From Desulfosporosinus hippei DSM 8344 (lineage in GTDB: Bacteria > Bacillota > Desulfitobacteriia > Desulfitobacteriales > Desulfitobacteriaceae), in assembly GCF_900100785.1 (NCBI RefSeq), contig NZ_FNCP01000016.1, forward strand, positions 49,275 through 113,274: a DNA stretch of 64,000 bases. Reading direction: 5' to 3'. Numbering within the stretch: position 1 is the first letter of the stretch; each line of letters begins with the position of its first letter. The notes under the pieces were generated by a model. That model worked only from the letters and a program-made list of their open reading frames with translations. It was not told the origin of the DNA and made no database searches. The position numbers and the translations under genes are program-made. Below, in pieces: positions 43,501 through 52,591 of the stretch.

Positions 43501-44642
43501 CTCAAGATGTTCTTCGCTCCGTGGATATCCCGGTGTTCCCGATATCCGCAAGTACAGCTGTAATTCCTAGAGGATGGTTTCTTTCTCCTCCCACAAACGG
43601 GACACGTTTGTGTTGTATAGGATTCATCGACTTTTTGTAGACTTATTCCCTCGGCTGCCAATTTGTATTGTAGGTAGGTTGTGGTTCGACCAAATTGCCA
43701 TTGGGACATTTTTTGATTATGTTTGCGAGAACGTTTGCGCTTGTTCTTTTTCTTTTTAGGAGAAGTATTTCGCTGTACACCCTCCATGTTGCCTACAACG
43801 ACTCTTTTTACTTTATTTTCCAGGCACCAATTTGCGAATTTACGGGTGGTTTTGTGAAGGGCATCTGTCAACTGGGCATCACTCTTACCCAAGACGTAGT
43901 ACAAAGCTTGCCGGTACTTTTTCCATTGACGAGAACCTTTTTGACATTTGGCTATCTTCTTTTGCAGTTCCTTCATTTTCTTATTACGTAATCGTTTGAG
44001 ACTTCGGATCTTCCGACCGGTAATGATCACTCCTTGACCATTATCACAAACCGAAGCTATGGTGTGGATCTCACCCAGGTCTATTGCCGCAATACCCAGA
44101 TGATCATTTTCTTTGGGCGTTATGCCGTCATCATAGGCTATAGCTAACCGCAGACCCCGGTCATAGACAAGTTCAATCTCCTTAATTTTGCCGGAGGGCA
44201 AATTCTTGACTCTAACCACTATAGGTTTTTGACGTTTACCCCTGAAAAGCCCCAAACTTAACTCGATTTTTCCGTTTTCGCCAACCCGAAACCCATCTTT
44301 TTTCCATTTAGTATTGAAATGCTTTTTCTCTTTGTAAGGGTAGCGAATTTGGGTGAATCCCAATGCCCTTGCTTTATGGGCATTTTCTCGAGCATCAATG
44401 TATTTTTCGTAGACCGCCTGTATGGACTGACTGTGGACTGGGTATTGACCTTTGGTTGCTAAATGCAACGTCCCTCGGTCAATCCATTTACCGTTTTTTT
44501 GAAAATGCTCTTTGGCCAATCCTAAACAGTCATTCCAAACATTAGCAGATGTGCGATTACAGGCAAAGAGACGTTCTATGTTGTCTTTAGTAGTATGGAA
44601 CGTTGTCTTTAAGACTCGGATTATTGTGAACACCCCCTCCAA
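43434..44642 (-). CDS. tnpB: TnpB RNA-guided endonuclease
   Basis: The 402-residue protein has a complete RuvC triad: Asp188 in 'GIAAIDLGEIHT', Glu287 in 'VVGNMEGV' and Asp372 in 'HRDIHGAKN'. A zinc ribbon 'CPVC...CTC' (Cys347, 350, 363, 365) is also intact. A basic stretch KKKKNKRKRSRK at 296-307 fits RNA binding. The start near 44642 lies beside GGAGGGGG, and a GTG a few codons later is an alternative. It should cut DNA next to the TAM using the omega RNA. Confidence 0.9.
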   Translation of the reverse strand: MEGVFTIIRVLKTTFHTTKDNIERLFACNRTSANVWNDCLGLAKEHFQKNGKWIDRGTLHLATKGQYPVHSQSIQAVYEKYIDARENAHKARALGFTQIRYPYKEKKHFNTKWKKDGFRVGENGKIELSLGLFRGKRQKPIVVRVKNLPSGKIKEIELVYDRGLRLAIAYDDGITPKENDHLGIAAIDLGEIHTIASVCDNGQGVIITGRKIRSLKRLRNKKMKELQKKIAKCQKGSRQWKKYRQALYYVLGKSDAQLTDALHKTTRKFANWCLENKVKRVVVGNMEGVQRNTSPKKKKNKRKRSRKHNQKMSQWQFGRTTTYLQYKLAAEGISLQKVDESYTTQTCPVCGRRKKPSSRNYSCTCGYREHRDIHGAKNILSNYKYGKFRELSLDQQKYLRIA

Positions 44643-44804
44643 TGTCTATACCCTTATTTTACCACATGGGGAACGTCTTTGGAACAGGTGTTCTGGTAAT
44701 ATTTTGTGGCGGCGATTCATCTCACCACCTATAGAGGATGGGAGTCTTCTCGCCGCGCGATGATAAAAAATTGTAAATGCAGACTATTTGTTACCATTTG
44801 CTAC

Positions 44805-44813
44805 TGCTATAAT
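44805..44813 (+). promoter_or_regulatory. Extended -10 promoter of the rifampin phosphotransferase gene
   Basis: TGC-TATAAT at 44805-44813 is 56 nt before the start codon. The region lies just outside the TnpB element, so the promoter is native to this gene rather than carried by the element. Confidence 0.5.
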
Positions 44814-44868
44814 GCAATAGCACGTTGGATACGATAATCAAAGACGGAATTGGCAAAGGAGGGAACGT

Positions 44869-47544
44869 ATGAGTTTCTATGTGCTTAGTTTTCAGGATAT
44901 TGACAAAACAAAACTCATGGTTGTGGGTGGTAAAGGCGCGAATCTAGGGGAACTTTGCAGGACTCCCGGAATACTCGTACCAGATGGTTTTTGTATTTCT
45001 ACTGAAGCTTTTAAAAGAACACTCTCGGAAACCTCTTCGATTAACGAATTACTTGATCAGTTATCCCTTCTAAAGGTGGATGACCGAAGTAAAATCGCTG
45101 AACTTAGCAGTGAGATTCGCTTACGAATCGAAGGTTTATCTATTCCTCAAGACATTCATGAAGAAATAACCGTCTTTCTCTCCAAGCTTGGAGAAGAAAA
45201 TGCCTATGCAGTACGATCCAGTGCAACTGCAGAGGATTTACCGACGGCTTCCTTTGCAGGCCAGCAGGATACGTATTTGAACATTATAGGAAAGGAAGCT
45301 ATCCTAAAGCATATCAGCAAGTGCTGGGCCTCGCTGTTTACCGAGAGGGCCGTAACCTACCGCATTCAAAACGGCTTTGACCACCGTAAAGTACACCTGG
45401 CTGTGGTTGTTCAGAAGATGGTCTTCCCGCAGGTGGCTGGAATTCTGTTTACTGCCGATCCTGTCACAGGCAATCGAAAGGTGTCATCCATTGATGCCGG
45501 CTTCGGACTTGGTGAGGCTTTGGTCTCCGGACTGGTGAATGCTGATATCTATAAGTTGCAAAGCGGCAAAATTATCGATAAGAAAGTATCCACTAAGAAA
45601 CTGGTTATTTATGCCTTAAGAGATGGCGGAACGAAAGAACAAGAGACCCCGCCTGAACAGCAGAATAAACAAGCGCTGACGGATGAACAGATTTTGCAAC
45701 TTGAGCGCATTGGTAGAAAGGTTGAAGAACATTTCGGTTGTCCCCAAGACATCGAATGGTGTTTAGCTGATGATACATCAATTGGGGACATTCCTCCGGC
45801 CACAGAGACAAGTCTTCCAAAGGAGGTGTGTCCCCTTTCCTTTTTTATTGTCCAAAGTCGGCCAATTACAACTTTATACCCCATCCCTGAAGCAAATGAT
45901 GATGAAAAACACGTTTATTTATCTGTGGGCCATCAACAAATGATGACCGACCCCTTGAAGCCACTCGGAATGTCTTTAAAGGAGTTAATATCTTTTGGCC
46001 GCTGGTTTAAAGCTGGTGGCAGGTTCTTTGTTGATGTGGCACCAATGCTGGCTTCGCCAGATGGCAGAAAAGTCTTATTAAATAACATGAAACAGCTCGA
46101 ACCCCTCACAAAAGACGCAATTATGACCATCATAGAGCGAGATTTCATAAAATGTTTGCCAAATGATAAGACAGAGCAGAGTTCTGGTAATAGCGATAAA
46201 GTTAAGCCGCCTGCAGAACCTCAAGCCCAAATCGAAAACAATCCGTTAATTGTTGCTGATTTGATTAGCAAAAGTCAAACCTCCATAGAAGAGTTGAAAC
46301 AAAACATTCTAGGGAAATCAGGAACGAATTTAATTGACTTTATACTAGAAGATATCCAGGAGTTAAAGAGAATCTTATTTGACCCACAAAGTACTGCTGT
46401 ATTTACAGCCGCCATAAATGCTTCACTTTGGATCAATGAAAAAATGAACGAGTGGTTGGGTGAAAAGAACGCAGCAGACATACTTTCTCAATCTGTACCC
46501 AACAATATTACTTCGGAAATGGGTCTGGCGTTAATGGATGTGGCAGATGTGATTCGCCCTTATCCCGAAGTAATTGATTATTTACTGAACGTAAAAGACG
46601 ATAATTTTTTGGAAAAATTAGTTCAGCTTGATGGGGGGCGCGTTACCCAAGAGGCAATCCTGTCTTATCTTGACAAATACGGAATGCGATGCAGCGGAGA
46701 AATTGATATTACCAGAACTCGTTGGGGCGAAAAACCAATTACGCTAATCCCTATGATTCTCAGCAACATAAAAAATTTTGAACCTAATGCTGGTAATCGA
46801 AAATTCGAGCAAGGGCGACGTGTTGCTTTGGAAAAAGAACAAGAGCTATTAGAGAGATTGAATAAGTTGCCGGATGGTGAAGAAAAAGTCAAAGAAACAA
46901 AGCGAATGATTGACCTAATCCGAAATTTCATAGGCTATCGTGAATATCCAAAATACGGCATGGTTAGCCGCTACTTTGTTTATAAGCAGGCATTACTGAA
47001 AGAAGCCGATCGACTCGTACAGACAAATGTCATTCAGGAAAAAGAAGATATATATTACCTCACTTTTGAAGAACTTCGCGAAGTCATAGCCACAAATAAA
47101 CTGGATTCTCATATCATCTACAAGCGAAAAGAAGAATACAAATTATTTGAAAAACTAACTCCTCCACGTGTTATCACCTCTGAAGGTGAAATACTCTCCG
47201 GCGAGTACAAACAGGAAAATCTTCCAGCTGGTGCTATGCCTGGTCTGCCTGTTTCTTCAGGAGTTATAGAGGGAAGAGCCCGGGTCATCTTATGCATGGA
47301 AGACGCAAATTTAGAAGATGGAGATATATTAGTCACAACCTTTACTGACCCCAGTTGGACACCATTATTTGTATCATTAAAAGGCCTAGTCACCGAAATT
47401 GGCGGACTGATGACCCATGGAGCAGTTATAGCACGTGAATATGGCCTACCGGCAGTTGTAGGAGTAGAAAATGCTACCAAACTGATCAAAGATGGGCAAC
47501 GAATTCGCGTGCATGGAACAGAGGGGTATGTAGAAATCCTATAA
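44869..47544 (+). CDS. rph: Rifampin phosphotransferase (PEP synthase-like)
   Basis: The 891-residue protein starts 'VVGGKGANLGELCRT' and has an N-terminal ATP-grasp domain ('YAVRSSATAEDLPTASFAGQ', 'AGILFTADPVTGNRKV'). A large middle substrate domain follows, and a C-terminal swivelling phosphohistidine domain carries 'GGLMTHGAVIAREYGLPAVV'. The ending 'VRVHGTEGYVEIL'-like segment matches Listeria-type Rph rather than housekeeping PEP synthase, which is shorter in the middle region and lacks this domain order. It would phosphorylate and inactivate rifamycins. It stands as a single gene. Confidence 0.85.
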   Translation: MSFYVLSFQDIDKTKLMVVGGKGANLGELCRTPGILVPDGFCISTEAFKRTLSETSSINELLDQLSLLKVDDRSKIAELSSEIRLRIEGLSIPQDIHEEITVFLSKLGEENAYAVRSSATAEDLPTASFAGQQDTYLNIIGKEAILKHISKCWASLFTERAVTYRIQNGFDHRKVHLAVVVQKMVFPQVAGILFTADPVTGNRKVSSIDAGFGLGEALVSGLVNADIYKLQSGKIIDKKVSTKKLVIYALRDGGTKEQETPPEQQNKQALTDEQILQLERIGRKVEEHFGCPQDIEWCLADDTSIGDIPPATETSLPKEVCPLSFFIVQSRPITTLYPIPEANDDEKHVYLSVGHQQMMTDPLKPLGMSLKELISFGRWFKAGGRFFVDVAPMLASPDGRKVLLNNMKQLEPLTKDAIMTIIERDFIKCLPNDKTEQSSGNSDKVKPPAEPQAQIENNPLIVADLISKSQTSIEELKQNILGKSGTNLIDFILEDIQELKRILFDPQSTAVFTAAINASLWINEKMNEWLGEKNAADILSQSVPNNITSEMGLALMDVADVIRPYPEVIDYLLNVKDDNFLEKLVQLDGGRVTQEAILSYLDKYGMRCSGEIDITRTRWGEKPITLIPMILSNIKNFEPNAGNRKFEQGRRVALEKEQELLERLNKLPDGEEKVKETKRMIDLIRNFIGYREYPKYGMVSRYFVYKQALLKEADRLVQTNVIQEKEDIYYLTFEELREVIATNKLDSHIIYKRKEEYKLFEKLTPPRVITSEGEILSGEYKQENLPAGAMPGLPVSSGVIEGRARVILCMEDANLEDGDILVTTFTDPSWTPLFVSLKGLVTEIGGLMTHGAVIAREYGLPAVVGVENATKLIKDGQRIRVHGTEGYVEIL

Positions 47545-47594
47545 CGAGGAAGGCGCTAATGTCATTTAGACATCAAGATATAGGAATTCATAGC

Positions 47595-47708
47595 TATCAC
47601 GATATCCTCCGATTTACCAATCTGACTATAGTGGAACAACTCTGCTTCAATGTTTGCGGTATCCTCCATCATTGGCTCCTGCATAATAGTAGCTTTCAGT
47701 TTCAGTCC
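47595..47708 (-). pseudogene. Diverged 114-nt copy of the 3' end of the unknown gene at 20856-21908
   Basis: The segment aligns without gaps to 20865-20978 with about ten mismatches in 114 positions. On the minus strand it encodes 'LKATIMQEPMMEDTANIEAE' and 'LFHYSQIGKSEDIVI', nearly the same C-terminus. Nothing upstream of it on that strand matches, so it is a truncated duplicate, now wedged between rph and nagZ. Confidence 0.8.
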
Positions 47709-47730
47709 TCCCCGAAAGGTAGATGATTTA

Positions 47731-48957
47731 ATGTTTGTAAAAAGGGTTATTTGTTTATTGGCAGTCCTAATGCTTGTGGGGTGCCAGCCTTTACAGCAAA
47801 TTAACAATCAAGTACAGACACCGGCTCAACAAGCAGACCCAGCTAAGGAAAAACCAACTGAAAAAGACCCCATTAAAGAACAACTTAGTAAAATGACCTT
47901 GGAAGAAAAAATCGGTCAATTGGTAATTGCCGGGGTGGATGGATACACCAAAGATAATCACACTCTTGAACTTACCAGTAAATATCATGTAGGCGGTTTT
48001 ATTATACTGGGGCAGAACGTGGAGAACACCAGTCAATTGTTAACCCTAACCAATTCCTTAAAGGCAGACAATAAGAAAGTGTCTACGATACCGCTGTTTC
48101 TGGGAATTGACCAAGAGGGCGGCAAAATCAACAGAATGCCCAATCAAATTCTCGGGACTCCCACCAATAAAGATATCGGCAAGATAAATAATCGAAGCTT
48201 TTCTGAGCAGGTAGGTGAACTACTGGGAGGAGAATTGAAATCCTTTGGGATGAACCTAGACTTTGCGCCAGTCTTAGATATTAACAGCAATTCTAAGAAT
48301 CCGGTTATTGGTGACCGCTCTTTTGGGAATACCCCTCAATTGGTTAGTGATCTGGGCGTAGCAACCATGAAGGGAATTCAATCCAAAAAAGTGATCTCTG
48401 CAGTAAAACATTTTCCGGGGCACGGAGACACTTCGGTCGATTCCCATGTCGGATTACCGGTTGTGAATAATGGATTAGAACGAATTGAACAGTTCGAATT
48501 GATTCCCTTTAAAGCCGCCATTAAACAAAATGTAGGTATGGTGATGGTCGCCCATATATTACTTCCGAAACTGGATGACTCATATCCGGCCAGTATGTCT
48601 AAGTATATAATCACCGACCTGCTAAGAAAGCAACTAGACTTTAACGGTGTGGTTATTACGGATGACATGACCATGGGAGCAATTACTAAAAATTACGATA
48701 TTGGGCAAGCTGCGGTTCGTTCGGTGAATGCAGGTGCAGATATCCTATTGGTCTGCCATGATTTCGACAAGGAAACCCTTGTGATTAACGCCTTGACTGT
48801 TGCAGCAAAAAACGGAAGTATTCACCAAAATACCATAGATGAAAGCGTGTATAGAATCCTTCAGTTAAAACAGAAATATGAGCTGGCGGACAACACTGTA
48901 CCAACTGTAAATGTACAGAACATCAATAATTCAATTAAAAAGTTATTTAAAAAGTGA
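47731..48957 (+). CDS. nagZ: Beta-N-acetylhexosaminidase lipoprotein (NagZ, GH3)
   Basis: ATG 47731 gives a lipoprotein signal with lipobox LVGC and Cys18; upstream codons would extend into the duplicated fragment. The 408-residue GH3 domain has 'GIDQEGGKINRMP' and the NagZ-specific His-Asp motif 'KHFPGHGDTSVDSHVGLP', with nucleophile Asp in 'VVITDDMTMGAI'. It removes N-acetylglucosamine from muropeptides. Being membrane-anchored outside the cell, it acts in wall turnover, as in Bacillus. Confidence 0.92.
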   Translation: MFVKRVICLLAVLMLVGCQPLQQINNQVQTPAQQADPAKEKPTEKDPIKEQLSKMTLEEKIGQLVIAGVDGYTKDNHTLELTSKYHVGGFIILGQNVENTSQLLTLTNSLKADNKKVSTIPLFLGIDQEGGKINRMPNQILGTPTNKDIGKINNRSFSEQVGELLGGELKSFGMNLDFAPVLDINSNSKNPVIGDRSFGNTPQLVSDLGVATMKGIQSKKVISAVKHFPGHGDTSVDSHVGLPVVNNGLERIEQFELIPFKAAIKQNVGMVMVAHILLPKLDDSYPASMSKYIITDLLRKQLDFNGVVITDDMTMGAITKNYDIGQAAVRSVNAGADILLVCHDFDKETLVINALTVAAKNGSIHQNTIDESVYRILQLKQKYELADNTVPTVNVQNINNSIKKLFKK

Positions 48958-49022
48958 AACTCGGGGAGCTAGACAGATAAAGATAATGAATATTATCTTA
49001 ATAATCACTTGCTTCTTAGGAC

Positions 49023-49172
49023 TTATTTCAACCTAATGGCCCTTAATCCCTGGTACACCGCATCGTCCACCGCACCAACAGCCCTATTTTCACTGCCTAA
49101 GTAAAGCAGCGCTGTGCGATATAGGCGTGCTTTCAGGAGTTCTGTTCGAGCGGCAAACTCGTTGCTGTCCAT
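49023..49172 (-). pseudogene. N-terminal fragment of an ECF sigma factor
   Basis: Translation of the minus strand from ATG 49172 gives 'ELLKARLYRTALLYLGSENR' and 'AVGAVDDAVYQGLRAIRLK', which is region 2.1-2.2 of an extracytoplasmic-function sigma-70 protein. It stops after about 49 residues, so region 2.4 (the -10 box reader) and region 4 are missing. A ribosome site AAAGGGGCGG precedes the ATG. No partner anti-sigma gene is visible. Confidence 0.65.
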
Positions 49173-49399
49173 GTTGCTTCCGCCCCTTTCTATAGCAAGC
49201 TGAAATCTCATACATAGATTAGATATATTGATTTAGGTTTTTGATTTAGCTTAGTAAAATATTTTTGTCGCCTGTCACTATGTGATAGCGGTGGGGTATA
49301 TATAATCGGAAGGCCAATATGCTTGGATAAAGTATTAATAAGTATTCCTTCTATGGTATAATTCAGTTGTTAATATGTGTAAATGAGGGTGATTGATGG

Positions 49400-49942
49400 A
49401 TGTCCTTAGCCGATAATAGACTTATTTCTTACGAAGATCTTCTTAAACTTAGGGAAAATACTGATGATAAAGTGGAGTTAATCGATAGTGTTGTATATAT
49501 GACGCCAGCCCCAACACCTTTGCATCAAAAAATATGTTTTAAAGCAGCTCAGATTATGGATGGTTTCGTTGCGGGCAAAGGTTGCCAGATGTTGCAGGGC
49601 GTTAATGTTAGGCTATATGATGAGCAAAAAAGAAAAATTGGGGATGTAATTCCAGACATTTCGGTATTTTGTCAGTACGAGGATCTCAACGTAACTTTTA
49701 CTGATGATATCCCGACAATCATCGTTGAGATCGTTTCGCCATCTACAGTCTATACCGACAATATTAAGAAGGCTGATCTTTATAAAAGAGCTGGTGTCAA
49801 AGAATATTGGATTATAGATCATAAATCAAAACTTATCACTGTTTGGGATTTTAACACTGATGAGCAGATGATATATAGTGAAATTGCTCATTCCTATTTA
49901 TTTAAGGGATTAAACATAGAATTAGAAAATCTCTTTGCTTAA
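49400..49942 (+). CDS. Uma2-family (DUF820) putative restriction-like endonuclease
   Basis: The 180 residues have the PD-(D/E)xK-type core: 'KVELIDSVVYMTPAPTPLHQ', 'DVIPDISVFCQ' (Asp) and 'PTIIVEIVSPSTVYTDNIKK' (E-x-V), then 'YKRAGVKEYWIID'. This family is widespread in multiple copies in some bacteria; a nuclease role is inferred from fold. An extended -10 promoter (TGG-TATAAT at 49354-49362) lies upstream. Confidence 0.82.
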   Translation: MSLADNRLISYEDLLKLRENTDDKVELIDSVVYMTPAPTPLHQKICFKAAQIMDGFVAGKGCQMLQGVNVRLYDEQKRKIGDVIPDISVFCQYEDLNVTFTDDIPTIIVEIVSPSTVYTDNIKKADLYKRAGVKEYWIIDHKSKLITVWDFNTDEQMIYSEIAHSYLFKGLNIELENLFA

Positions 49943-50061
49943 TCGCGATGAAAGGGAAGGGTGTATACATTGTCCGAAAAGCATAGGCATCGACCGGAGG
50001 AACTGTCCCCTTGTGTCTCTTATATTGAGGAATATCTATACGAAATCATAACTTTTAACCG

Positions 50062-50107
50062 CTGCCCGTTCTACTTTGAAACTTGAGTTTCAAAGTAGAA
50101 CGGGCAG
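50062..50107. repeat. 46-nt near-loopless hairpin (copy 1 of a covarying pair)
   Basis: A 22-bp perfect stem with a 2-nt TG centre. Its inner 28 nt are identical to the hairpin at 61985-62030, and outside them two base pairs differ in a compensatory way. It follows the Uma2 gene but has no T run. The rest of the 49943-50300 gap shows nothing definite. Confidence 0.75.
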
Positions 50108-50300
50108 TTAGTGTTTGGTATTCTTTCTGTTGTTAGTAATGGAGAAAAATTACTCTCCAAGTCAACCGCTTCATCACTCACCACGGCGAGGTATTGAGGG
50201 AGAATCTGGGGATTGACATGCTGCCTAAAAAAGCTCATGATTTACCTGAAGTGTTCGGCTAGTCGGAAGAAGCAACGTGTATAGAGAGGATGAAAGCTTG

Positions 50301-50981
50301 ATGTGTGGCCGATATTCCTTTTCCAAACCAAAGAACATTACGGAACGTTTTGGTATAATCCAACTTGAGTTTGAGTTTGAGTTAGGCCCACGCTATAACA
50401 TTGCACCATCTCAAGAAGTTCCTGTGGTGATCCATAAAAATGGAAGTAACCTCTTACTAATGTTTCGCTGGGGGCTTATACCGTATTGGGCTAAAGATGA
50501 AAGCATCGGAAACAAATTAATCAATGCCCGAGCAGAGACCTTGGCTGAAAAGCCAAGTTTTCGCAGGTCCTTTGAGGAAAAACGATGTCTGGTCTTGGCA
50601 GACGGTTTCTACGAGTGGAAAAAAGAAGGTCGCATTAAAAAACCCTACAGAATCACTCTTCAAGACGGCAGACCCTTTGCTTTCGCAGGTTTGTGGGATT
50701 CTTGGTTGTCCCCGACAGGCCAAACTATAAACTCATGTGTTATTATTACGACTACACCTAATAAGTTGATGGAGCCTATACACAACCGAATGCCTGTAAT
50801 ATTGCCACAGGGCATGGAGTCGCTTTGGCTGGATAGTGGTGCTATCCCTAGCCGTGAAGTCAAAGGTTTGCTAACACCGTTTCCAGCGGAAGGAATGGTT
50901 GCTTACGAGGTATCACCACTGGTGAATTCTCCACGCAACGATGAACCTGAATGTATGGTTCCAGTAAACAGACTTTTTTAA
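50301..50981 (+). CDS. SOS response-associated peptidase (SRAP/YedK family)
   Basis: ATG 50301 follows GAGAGGATG and is the only start that leaves the catalytic Cys at position 2 ('MCGRYSFS'). Other family motifs: 'RYNIAPSQEVPVV' with the Asn, 'MFRWGLIPYWAKDE', 'INARAETLAEKPSFR', 'FYEWKK' with catalytic Glu, and 'NRMPVIL' with the conserved His/Arg region. SRAP proteins crosslink to and protect abasic sites in single-stranded DNA. Length (226) is typical. Confidence 0.93.
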   Translation: MCGRYSFSKPKNITERFGIIQLEFEFELGPRYNIAPSQEVPVVIHKNGSNLLLMFRWGLIPYWAKDESIGNKLINARAETLAEKPSFRRSFEEKRCLVLADGFYEWKKEGRIKKPYRITLQDGRPFAFAGLWDSWLSPTGQTINSCVIITTTPNKLMEPIHNRMPVILPQGMESLWLDSGAIPSREVKGLLTPFPAEGMVAYEVSPLVNSPRNDEPECMVPVNRLF

Positions 50982-51246
50982 GATTATGAAATAATATTTG
51001 TGGTATGCGAGCTGCGAAGCAGCACGCAAATGCGTGATGCTTCTTCTTGGAAATGGAAAACGATTCCGTTTTCATTTTCACTCGGTACGTCCAATAGGCT
51101 CACCCCTTTATCCAAAGAAATTACAACGACCTTTAGGGGTTTCCAATTATTACAAAAAATACGCCTCAATATGAGGAGTATCTCGATCCGATAACGGGTT
51201 TGTTGATCCAGACAGTATTAAGGACTTAAAAGTAGGTGCATTAAGT

Positions 51247-51435
51247 ATGGAACAGATTATAGAAGAGAGACAGGAAATTTGTTCAACTGTTTCAAAGATT
51301 GTTTCCCTAATGATTTTCCGGCAAAGACCGAAGGGAAGTAATGAGGTAGGAGAAATTGTTGGATTTAAGTGTGAAAGCAGTAGTGCTAAATGTGAGTCAC
51401 GTTGCACTTATAAGATGATGATGGAAGATTTTTAG
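51247..51435 (+). CDS. Small Cys-containing hypothetical protein
   Basis: A 62-residue frame with a modest AGGTG about 12 nt upstream. The second half is Cys-rich ('FKCESSSAKCESRCTYK'), and the first half is a helix ('MEQIIEERQEICSTVSKIV'). I do not recognise it. The flanks (50982-51246, 51436-51597) are A/T-rich with no other gene, so it might be a chance frame. Confidence 0.3.
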   Translation: MEQIIEERQEICSTVSKIVSLMIFRQRPKGSNEVGEIVGFKCESSSAKCESRCTYKMMMEDF

Positions 51436-51597
51436 CTCGTAATTAATGCTAGCTGAGGCTAAAACGGCTTCAATTCAAAACGGTATCAGCCTTTTGGAAA
51501 AAACCCTAAAGTCCTGTAGTAATACCGAGCATTTTCATTATATCAACCTTAGTTTAATATTTGGAGAATTACAAAAAAATAAGGCGCTGAAAATTAG

Positions 51598-51795
51598 ATG
51601 ATATCAAGAACATGGCATGGTATTGTATCTATTCATATGAAGGATTCGTTTGAAAAATATGAATATGAAACAGGGATAAGGGATACAACGATAATAAAAG
51701 GAAACATGGGGGCATATTTGAAGATAGTTGAACAAGGGGAATATGCACATTTCTTTTTATGTACAAAATGGGATACAATGGCTGATGCTCTGTAA
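51598..51795 (+). pseudogene. Truncated antibiotic-biosynthesis-monooxygenase-like (ABM) protein
   Basis: The 65 residues match the front of a dimeric ferredoxin-like ABM protein: 'ISRTWHGIVSIHMKDSFEKY', 'GAYLKIVEQGEYAHFFLCTK' and 'WDTMADAL'. The frame then stops (TAA) where a further helix and strand of about 35 residues would be expected. It is probably a truncated remnant. There is no strong ribosome site. Confidence 0.55.
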
Positions 51796-51923
51796 TTTGA
51801 GGAAGAATTATTCTAGCTTAGACTATGGATTAATTAAGAAACTGTAAGGAATTAAGACTGATAATCATTGTATACAAAAGGTTTACTGTGGATAAATCTG
51901 TAAAGACACGATTAATATAACTA

Positions 51924-52223
51924 TTAATCCAATGTCTTGATAGTAAATGTATCATCCGTATTGAATATTAGTTGATACCTTTCATTAAGGTCGTAAAAAA
52001 TAATCAGAGAACTATTAAGCCCTACAGGTTCACACGTACTTCTGTGAAAAAACTCCTTCTTCAAGTAAATAATTGCGTCGTCATTTTCAGACGTTGAATA
52101 AATCCTTACATCAAGATTATCCAATTCAATCGCAAATGTATCGTTATTCTCATTAAGGTTTAACAAATGCTCACAAATGAGTTTTTCCCTAATTTCTTTC
52201 AGCTCATTTTTAATAATCTTCAT
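51924..52223 (-). CDS. Hypothetical protein, 99 residues
   Basis: A strong AAGGAGGT ribosome site lies 8 nt before ATG 52223. The protein starts with a basic helix ('MKIIKNELKEIREKLICEHL') and continues with beta-rich sequence ('FAIELDNLDVRIYSTSENDD', 'YQLIFNTDDTFTIKTLD'). I do not recognise a family. The strong ribosome site and balanced composition support a real gene. Confidence 0.6.
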   Translation of the reverse strand: MKIIKNELKEIREKLICEHLLNLNENNDTFAIELDNLDVRIYSTSENDDAIIYLKKEFFHRSTCEPVGLNSSLIIFYDLNERYQLIFNTDDTFTIKTLD

Positions 52224-52440
52224 TTAAAATTACCTCCTTGAGTTTTTATTAATTCTACCCAAAGAAGCAAAAATTAATTATATATATGAGAATTCAGTAG
52301 CGTTGCCTAAAGGTTTCCAGTCAAAAAGCCTTTGGGCAAATTGTATATCCTAGCATTAGCCATGAATAAGCAAGTAAAAGTAGACTATCTCCAAATTTTT
52401 TGCCTTTAAAAGGATCTCCCCTTATCATATTTAACTAAAG

Positions 52441-52485
52441 GGCCAGCCCGATAAACGTAAAAGTGAACGCTTATTGGGCCGACCC
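52441..52485. terminator. Imperfect hairpin upstream of the DUF3102 gene
   Basis: GGCCAGCCCGATAA pairs imperfectly with TTATTGGGCCGACC around a short loop. It separates the minus-strand gene from DUF3102. The remaining 52224-52440 stretch is A/T-rich without a gene. Confidence 0.35.
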
Positions 52486-52591
52486 CTATTTTATGGTCAT
52501 TAACTGCAATTGCCAGGCAAATGAGGTTTGTCACAAGTGTAGGCCTAGCCCCATATTCTGTTATAAAGTAATGGAAAGGGCAGACAATATC

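Larger units (their letters stand above)
43249..44762 (-). mobile_element. IS200/IS605-superfamily element with only tnpB (IS1341-like)
   Basis: On the minus strand the element runs from a left end near 44762, preceded by TTTAT, through tnpB to a right end at GTTCAC (43249). The right end has the diagnostic hairpin GCCCCTACCTC...GGTGGGGGAGG followed by TTCAC. The left end has an imperfect CGGCGA/TCGCCG hairpin. There are no inverted repeats or target duplication, as expected. No tnpA (Tyr transposase) is present, so movement would need one in trans. The exact left boundary is inferred. Confidence 0.75.

Noticed and set aside
44869..47544. Assignment of the large PEP-dependent gene as phosphoenolpyruvate synthase
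   Set aside because: The domain order, length and final residues fit rifampin phosphotransferase better; PEP synthase remains the fallback if the substrate domain proves different.
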